Of a stretch of DNA of 64,000 nucleotides, positions 57,019 through 64,000 are shown in pieces. Source of the stretch: Tricholoma matsutake. Its lineage: Eukaryota; Basidiomycota; Agaricomycetes; Agaricales; Tricholomataceae. The stretch covers positions 3,720,001-3,784,000 of the forward strand of contig AP026548.1 of the NCBI GenBank assembly GCA_026075535.2, in the 5' to 3' direction. Positions within the stretch are counted from its first letter, which is position 1. The number at the start of each line of letters is the position of its first letter. Made by a program: the position numbers and the translations under genes. The notes below the pieces were generated by a model. That model did no database searches. It worked only from the letters and a program-made list of their open reading frames with translations, and had not been told where the DNA came from.

Positions 57019-57462
57019 TAGTGTTTGAAGGTCCAGTCCATGGTTATGTAACAGTCTTTTGGAATTTTGAGATGTAATCTGCTTGTTAAAGCCTTACAAC
57101 TTATCCTGGCATTTTAGGACTTTTTGTACACAATGTCAATATAGGACCAAAAATGTTTTGTTGTTAAGCCTCAGTGGCTTTTACAGAATTAAGCATATTA
57201 AACACAAAACAATTTTTCCAGTTCATACATTTTTCTCAAAACCTCGGAAAATGTATAGACTGGAAAAATTGTTTTATGTTTAATATGTTTAATTCTGTAA
57301 AAACCACTGAGGCATAATGACAAAACATTTTCAATCATATACTGACATTGTGCACAAAAAGTCCTGAAATACCAGAATAAGTTGTAAGGCTTTAACAAGC
57401 AGATTACATCTTAAAATTCCAAAAGACTGTTACATAACCATGGACTGGACCTTCAAACACTA
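57019..57462. mobile_element. Fold-back hAT MITE (444 bp)
   Basis: Ends TAGTGTTTGAAGGTCCAGTC and complement; perfect 8-bp duplication TCCAGCAC (57011-57018, 57463-57470). Almost the whole element is one inverted repeat of about 215 bp per arm around 57235, so the two strands encode near-identical short peptides. Transcription across it would give a long hairpin RNA. Confidence 0.95.
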
Positions 57463-59500
57463 TCCAGCACTATCCCGGTTGTGGGGGAGGGCATCAGCAA
57501 TATTTTCCATTGTCCTTTTGCTTGTCCTGTTCTGCCATCAAATGTTATCTCTGTGCAGGTCCCATTCCCACAGAGAACACCAGGGCAGTGGAAAATGATT
57601 GGTCCTTGGCGAGCATGGGAAATGGGTTGACAAAGCACTCGGCGGCCAGATTGTCTGTATCGCCTTCAACTCCAGCCCATTCGGCTGTAAAAGACCCATC
57701 TGCAACTTCAGCCATTCTTGCTCCCTGTGTGGTGACCTCACCCATGGATCCGACAAATGCAGCACCTGACAACATCTTCCCAATTATCACCAAACTCAAG
57801 CCTGATGCTTGGGACTGCACTCTGGAGGATGCAGGCATCTGGGAGGAGTTTTGCAACATTCCAGTAGGCCTCCATGAGGGTTTTTACTGTGGCTTGGAAC
57901 AATTTTTGTTATTGTGCACATCCATTCCCCCAAACCATTACACGTCTGAAGAGGACAAAGCATTCGTTATTGCAAAGTACACTGAAGAGATTAAACTTGG
58001 CAGATTGTTGCATGGCTATGACCCAGATACTCTTTTTTCTTTGATTGGACATTTTCGCACAGCTCCTCTTGCAGTCATCGACCAGGGCAACAGTAAATAC
58101 TGTGTCGTCGTAAATCACTCTTATCCAAAAAATAGACACTGTATTGATCTTGAAGCTTCCTCATTTGAATTGACCAGCAGAATCATTATCAACCCCACGA
58201 AAACCTCTATTAACATGATCATCTACTCTATGAAATTCCAGTGTGCATGGGGTTCTTTCTCTGAATGCTATCTCTTAGTGGTTGATGCACATGAGGGAGC
58301 ACAAGTGGCCATATTCAATGTTGATGCTGCCTTCTGAAACATTCCCACACACCCTTCAGCATGCTGCTTCCTGGCCATAATGATAAAAGGACTAATCCAC
58401 CTTGACCACATTCTGAACTTTGGTGCATCACCATCACCGGGGATTTTTGGCAGAGTAGTGGATGCCATGGTCCAAATACTTCTCAGTTGGGGCATTGAGG
58501 CAGTCTTAAAGTGGGTAGACGACTTCATTTTTCTACGCTACCCTTCTCACCACCTATCTGATGGATCCTATCGATATTCTTACACCGCTGAACTCATCTG
58601 GAATGTCACAGAGGAGCTGGCCTGGCCTTGGGCCCCAGCAAAATTTGTTGACTTCGCATCAGATTTCATGTACATTGGTTTTTGGTGGGACCTGGTTGCA
58701 AAAAAGGTGGAGCTGCCAGAGAAGAAGAAAGTGAAGTACTTGGAATGACTAGCTGATTGGATGCACAGCTCCACTCATACTGCAAAGGATGCTGAGAAGG
58801 TGATTGGCATGTTGAATCACATTTGCTTGGTTGTGCCAGAGGGACATTCCCAAATGGTCTCATTGTACAAGTTTCAGGGTGGTGTCAAAGTGAGCCAGTC
58901 CCAGGGGGCAAGGCATAAGTTCCCCACAATGGCAGCAGAGGATGTGGACTGGTGGAGGCATCGCTTACAAGAGGACTTTGTAGGGAGGGCAATAATCTGC
59001 CTGAGCCATCCCAGACAAAGCTTTTTGTGGACACGTCTACAGGATGGGGCATTGGATTGATTATTGACGGAAAGTGGCTGGCATGGCAATTCAAGGAGGG
59101 GTGGAATTCTGAAGGGCGGGAGATTGTATGGGGCAAGATGGTGGCAGTGGAACTGGCAATTTGTACATTGATTACTGCAAAATTCTCCAATACCCACATC
59201 ATTCTACGCTCAGATAACCAAGGGGTTGTGGGAGCACTGAAGGTGGGCCAGTCACGAGGCACTTAGCAAAATGCCATCTTGCGGGAAATCATCAGACTCA
59301 TACAGGACCACAACCTGTGGATCTCCACAGTTTGGATATATATGACGGAGAACCCTGCAGACGGCCCCTCTAGGGGGGTACTTGCCAACAAGAGGTCATT
59401 GTGTGCTTTTCCTCCAAAGATTCCTTTCCATTTAGCAAGGTTTGTACATAATGCAGTAGACTACCATGATCCACGATTGGTATAGCTAGCATATATAGAG
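57463..59500 (+). pseudogene. DIRS-type reverse transcriptase and RNase H
   Basis: A Cys motif (CLSCSAIKCYLC) and linker are followed by LKPDAWDCTLEDAG and RT. AIFNVDAAFxNIPTHPSA carries the first catalytic Asp and a TGA for an expected CGA; HLDHILNFGASPSPGI and AVLKWVDDFIFLRY follow, with VDD near 58518. FMYIGFWWDLVAKKVELP and a stop (TGA) come next. RNase H in another frame: TKLFVDTSTGWGIGLII, WGKMVAVELAICTL, LRSDNQGVVGAL, ENPADGPSRG. Three or more stops. Confidence 0.9.
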
Positions 59501-59551
59501 GTCAAGGCCAGGGAGTCTGGGCTGAGTGACAATACTGGCGTCACGTTATGG

Positions 59552-60780
59552 ATGAGAATGGAGCTGTGCTCTACTATGACCATGCCAAGTTGTCATACGC
59601 TGTTTTTCACAATGCCTCCCATCAGGACCTGGCAGTTCATTGCTCACCTTAGGCATGATCTTCCTCAGCTGGCATGGCAGGATGGTGGACATCTTGCATG
59701 CTATCACAATCATCCACAACCATACACTTCATGGATTCTGGCACTGCAAACAAACATACCACACATTCCTTTGTTAATACCACCCACACTACAGAAATTA
59801 GTGGATAAAGTCCAAAATGCGGCAGTAAGCAACTCAACTCATCAGAAGGATGCAAGCAGACTGCGGGAATTCCTCAACTTCTGCAAAGGCCTTGGGATCA
59901 AATGTAGCGATGACCTCCCAGCTCAAGAGGAGCTTTTGATAGCTTGGGCGGCATCTTACGCTGGGCAATTTGCTGGAAAAACTGTCAGGGTGAAGATATT
60001 GGCTATCAAGAAGGAGCATGAGAGAAGAGGACTGAGTTGGCAAGGGGGGGGCTCGTTTGCAGCAGATCACTAAGGGCTGTCGAGGAGCTCAGGCCAGTCT
60101 CATCATTCCATCCCAAGAGAGCCCCAGTCACCATTGTGATGCTCACTGATCTTGACATAGCGCTTAGCAGGACTTCTGGTCTCGATATCTGCATTTGGGC
60201 AATCTGCCTGTTATCCTTTTTTGGCCAGCTACGCAGCGGGGAGCTACTACCACCTACCCAAAATCCTGAGAAGTTCAACCCTCGCCACAATGCTACATTC
60301 TCTGACATTGCAGAATCAACATCACAGAGTGGTGCATGTAACCTCCATCTACCATGGTCGAAAACCCAGAAGGCTCGGGGGGATGATGTCTGGATACCAC
60401 ATCAGGAAGCACCACTAGATCCCATTCACGCCATCCAGAAACACTACATCAAGAACAGACTAGACATATCACACCCTATTGCTGCATATCGTAATGAACA
60501 TGGCAAGCTGGTGACGCTCACAAGGTCCAAGTTCATCCGATGAATCAACCAAATCCTCCAAATAATGACCAAATGCTATTCTCGAATCATGGGCCACTGC
60601 TTTCATATCAGGGGTACTAGCTTTTACCTGATCTTGGGAGTGCCACCCTATATGGTGAAGAAATTTGGCCAGTGGCGATCACAGGCATTCTTGGAGTATT
60701 GAGGCTGCCTTGACTACTTGGGGGCTTTGCATATCAATATGCTGCCACTAAACCTAGATGCGCATCAGCAGCAGTGAAGA
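59552..60780 (+). pseudogene. Tyrosine recombinase of the DIRS-type element
   Basis: The N-terminal SAM-like part has LVDKVQNAAVSNSTHQKD and RLREFLNFCKGLGI. The catalytic part has SFFGQLRSGELLPP (first Arg), HCFHIRGTSFYLILGVP (His-x-x-Arg) and KKFGQWRSQAFLEY with the likely nucleophile Tyr. A frameshift lies near 60070 and stops near 60541 and 60702. The enzyme would join circular element DNA to the target without staggered cuts, hence no duplication. Confidence 0.88.
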
Positions 60781-61296
60781 AGCAGGCCCAAGGCTTGATT
60801 GGCATCTTCAGGTGAGTCTTCATCATAACTATGATGCACCTTTGGGCTCGCTTCTCATCTGGGTTCCCATAGTCATTCCTCAGCTCACCCTCAGCTCGAT
60901 AGGTTGGAATTTGGTTTTCTTTCTCACACATTTGGATCACAGATCACATCTCTTGGATCATCAGGAAAATCACACTTTATTTTTGGGCTTTTTGACTTTT
61001 TCAGCTTTATCACACCAATCTCAAAAGACCTATTGACAAGAAAGTATAAAAAAGGCCTCAAAGTTAAAAAGTCTTGTATATATTATTATAATTATAATTA
61101 TAATATGGGGCATGCACAAGGAATAGAAGGGGACAAGATGGGATTATATATATTTGAACAAAAAAGCCTTCTTGATCCAGTACCGCCACCTCATTCAAAG
61201 ATTCCCACAGTTCAAAGTGGGTAGAGCAAAGGGAAACTACCCCTCTGGGTCATAGAATAGTGTAAATACTCTACTGAAGCAAGGGAAAACCGAACA
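60781..61296. other. Spacer between the DIRS-type element and LINE-2
   Basis: Contains a TATAAT-type microsatellite (61075-61102) and an A-rich run. The start of LINE-2 lies somewhere before 61297. No gene seen. Confidence 0.5.
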
Positions 61297-63446
61297 ATGC
61301 CCCAGTGCCTGGCAATCGTCATGCTGGACAATCAGACACCGGCAGTTACACCAGGATTATGGCAGACAACACTATCAGAGAACACCACAACAATTCAAAA
61401 AAGGGCAAACCCCATGGCGACGACACTGGAACTATCCGCCAGGGAGAAGCATCCAGCCCCCTTACAAGTGGAGAAAGGCAGGAGCACCAGACAAACGGGT
61501 GCAATACCACAAAGTGGAGTCAATCTGGGAGACATATCAGATACCAAAGCAGGGCTCTCCTGGCTAGCTGCGAAGGGTCTACTGGCCCCATCAGGCTCAA
61601 CCCCATCACTGACATTGCTGGCTGAGACACTGTTTCAAGTTGGAGCCCTACTGAACACCCCACTGCAAACTCTAAATGGAATCTGGGCAGTGGCTTTTTT
61701 ACTACAGGAACTAGAATTGACGAATACAACAAGGGAGGTCACTACTACAGTATCAAAAGAACTAACCCCTCTCATCAACATGCTACAGAACATGTTTATA
61801 GAAAAAGCAGAGGAACTCACAGCCAGCATACTCAAATCCACAAAAGAGGTAATAACAAGGCCAAAGACTCAATCAAAGAACTGGGTAAAGCAACAGAAAA
61901 AATGATAAGTATCACAGAAAAAGAGAAGGCGACAGCCACACCCTACCAGGATGCCCTGAACCAGGGTACAGTCAGACCACCAGTCCGAGTGGATCCAAGG
62001 GTCAGAGCAAAGGAAAGTATAAGGGCAAGGCAATTCCTATGGACCCACTCAGTGGACATACCAGAACTAAAAACACTGTCAGCCCCACAACTACTAAAAC
62101 AACTGAACAAAAAACTGACCAAAGCCATGAAAATGACAAACGAAGAGTGCAAACTCCAATTGGCAATATGGCTCAAAAATGGAGGGCTGCTCATAGAAGC
62201 TGGAGATTGTAAGGGGACTAGGGGGGTGCCCTGTGTGTTTTTCCTATTTTTTATGTTCGTCCTATATTTTTCCCCACCTCATTTCCTTCTATTCTTCATT
62301 TTCTATGATTTTTCCGGATTTTATTACTAATTTTCCCTTGCTATCATGTTTGTACATGTTGACACTTTTATATTTAGAGGCGGAGTACCCCTTCCGACAC
62401 ATACCCCTTGGTATGATGTCATTCGGCGGCCTTGATCTGCCTATCTCCGCCTTTTTCTATTTTTAGGTTATATTTGATTTTTGTCGTCTTCACATATACT
62501 GGGCATCAGCAAGGGGATCCTTAGAGTTTTCTCTTTGGATTTCCCTTTGCTAGGTGCACCCCCAATCCCTGTATTATGTAGCATAATTTTAACTTCAGAT
62601 TTCCCTTTGCTAGAGGCTTAGGTTGCCCTTATAGAGATGACAAATCCACGGCATGGCTCTGCAGTGAGGTGAACATCCTGCACATGGAATGTGAGTCGGG
62701 CACCTCCATTCTACCAGAAGCTCGCAATTACAACATCATGGCATATTTTGTCCCACTAACCTTTGACGTAATGGAGAAATCACACATAGAAGAGGTAACG
62801 GAGTCAAACAGCTTATCCAAGGACTCAATCAATAAATGCAGGTGGGCAAAGGCCCCTGGATGGCAAAACCCAAACCAGTCAGTAGGTCATATGATCATCA
62901 CGTTCACAGACCCAGATAGCACAAATAGAGCCATACTCAATGGGCTAGTCATTTGCAACAAAAAGGTATCAGTAAGCAAATGCAAAAGAGAACTGATCAG
63001 ATGCCTCAAGTGCCAGGCATACAACCATGTAGCACACGAGTGCATTATCAGCAGAGACATCTGTGCCAGGTGTGTAGAAGACCACAGGACCAGCAACTGC
63101 AGCACATTGACACTACTATGTACCCCCATGTGCAATACATGGACATGCAAGTAGCGATTGGATGTGCCCCACTTTCCTCAGGAAATGCACCAAACACGAC
63201 AAGAGGAATCTGGAGAATCTGCTCCCTTTCTACCCTTCTACAGAGACCTGGACATGGGAAGCAGCCCCACCAAGTAACCAAAGGCTGACAATCACCACAG
63301 GACTGACAGACCTTGTGCGACCAGTCAGGAGAGGAACAACGTGGCAAACTCAACTAAATTTCCAACCTAGACATGCAGCTCCAAACAGACAAGGACTCGA
63401 GCACCAATCATCAGACAGGCAAGAACCTGATGTGAACTATGAATAA
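61297..63446 (+). pseudogene. LINE-2 ORF1 (RNA-binding, zinc knuckles)
   Basis: An open part of 202 codons (MPQCLAIVMLDNQTPAV; LSWLAAKGLLAP; a helical VSKELTPLINMLQNMF) is followed one frame over by ESIRARQFLWTHSVDIP and LKNGGLLIEAGD. The solo LTR interrupts here. Then DDKSTAWLCSEVNIL, VPLTFDVMEKSHIEEV, WAKAPGWQN and zinc knuckles LKCQAYNHVAHEC and CARCVEDHRTSNC. After another shift CPTFLRKC-like sequence (MCPTFLRKCTKHDKRN) ends the protein. ORF1 proteins bind LINE RNA in particles. Confidence 0.85.
62208..62633. repeat. Solo LTR (426 bp) in LINE-2 ORF1
   Basis: Starts TGTAAGGG and ends CCCTTATA (near-inverted; CCCTTACA expected), flanked by the perfect 5-bp duplication GAGAT (62203-62207, 62634-62638). 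Excision restores the ORF1 frame (EAGD-DKSTAWL). Not related to the E1, E2 or E3 LTRs. Confidence 0.8.
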
Positions 63447-64000
63447 TGAAACAAGCAAAGAAACAAAGTTAAGAATCCTACAAATAAATCTGAATAAATC
63501 ACTCACTGCGCACCTGGAGCTCATAAATGACTCACTAATGGCACACTGGGACATCATACTAATACAGGAACCATACATTACATTTTTCAGCAGCATCAGA
63601 ACACCAAATCACTTCACATCAGTAACTCCCACCTCGAGGGGGACTTTGGACACACCAGTGCAATCCACAATATGGGTAAACGCGGCTCTATCCATGAATG
63701 ATTGGAAAATATTAGACATACCAGACACAAATGACATAGCAGCAATCAAATTAATGGGTGCATATGGCGGACTACAAGTATTCAGTATATACAATGCATG
63801 CGAGAACTCACACTCACTTGCAGCACTAAAGAGATACATGCACAACAACGGGAATGGCCACCAAGGGCCCCAGAACCTTCATGTACTGTGGGGAGGGGAC
63901 TTCAACTGACACCACCCAATGTGGGATAGGGATGAAGACACACACCTGTTCACATACAAAGCCCTTGAAGATGCAGGAGAACTGATAGACCTGGTAGCGG
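63439..64000 (+). pseudogene. LINE-2 ORF2 endonuclease (partial)
   Basis: LRILQINLNKSLTAHLEL, WDIILIQEPYITF (catalytic Glu), VFSIYNACENSHSL and VLWGGDFN follow the APE-endonuclease pattern. A TGA at 63907 stands between GDFN and HHPMWDRDE, where the frame otherwise continues to the window end. Overlaps the end of ORF1 slightly, as in many LINEs. Confidence 0.88.

Larger units (their letters stand above)
54712..60780 (+). mobile_element. DIRS-order (tyrosine recombinase) retroelement
   Basis: Gene order gag-like, RT, RNase H, tyrosine recombinase, all on the plus strand. RT words such as HLDHILNFGASPSPGIFG and KWVDDFIFLRYP are those of DIRS/Ngaro-type elements, and an Arg...His-x-x-Arg recombinase replaces integrase. 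No methyltransferase domain is seen between RNase H and recombinase, closer to Ngaro than to DIRS1. Borders are coding limits; split or inverted terminal repeats were not found by eye. It holds a fold-back MITE at 57019-57462. Confidence 0.85.
61297..64000 (+). mobile_element. Second non-LTR retrotransposon (LINE-2), runs off the window
   Basis: ORF1 with zinc knuckles (61297-63446, split by a solo LTR) and the start of ORF2 endonuclease (63439 on). Endonuclease words are close to those of the LINE at 46.2 kb, so both belong to one clade. RT and the 3' end lie outside the window. Confidence 0.88.

Overview
The window is eukaryotic and most likely comes from a mushroom-forming basidiomycete (Agaricomycetes). 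The one intact host gene has introns of 48-54 nt with GT...AG ends. The pol, Helitron and tyrosine-recombinase protein lineages are ones I know from basidiomycete genomes. I see no bacterial operon, phage or CRISPR locus. More than 90% of the window is transposable elements (TEs), many inserted into one another and most heavily mutated.

Layout. 0.37-1.73 kb: an intact six-exon short-chain dehydrogenase/reductase gene on the minus strand. 2.3-3.8 kb: remnants of an unknown minus-strand ORF, cut by a 1.0-kb hAT-type element. 3.85-10.55 kb: a Ty3/gypsy element (called E1 here) with two 706-bp LTRs, an antisense coiled-coil/Cys-cluster gene and a pol from which the integrase core is missing. 11.07-44.47 kb: one minus-strand Helitron helicase gene with a C-terminal cysteine-peptidase-like region, broken into three pieces. 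The first break is E3 (12.88-37.63 kb), a Ty3/gypsy element of another lineage that itself holds two copies of a third Ty3/gypsy family (E2a 13.04-19.25 kb, E2b 23.25-31.77 kb); E2b in turn holds a 2.3-kb hairpin-rich element. The second break is a 4.6-kb TIR element (38.54-43.18 kb) with a 2.66-kb TIR element nested inside it. 45-53.2 kb: an unknown minus-strand ORF split by a LINE (46.17-52.96 kb), which holds a hAT element, which holds an E3-family solo LTR. 54.7-60.8 kb: a DIRS-order (tyrosine recombinase) retroelement with a fold-back hAT MITE. 61.3 kb to the end: the 5' part of a second LINE with a solo LTR in its ORF1; it runs off the window.

Boundaries are well supported in most cases. 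I matched terminal repeats and target-site duplications (TSDs), and in several cases removing the insert rejoins the interrupted reading frame. Nearly all retroelement genes are broken, largely by C-to-T changes at CpG sites (CGA to TGA stops; LTR pairs that differ almost only by CpG transitions), as expected from methylation followed by deamination.

The least conventional features are two homologous 159-bp tandem arrays whose units look like 105-nt exons plus ~55-nt introns, an evenly spaced series of five GC-rich hairpins, a short dispersed palindrome, tRNA-like promoter units inside DNA elements, and the peptidase-like tail of the Helitron helicase.
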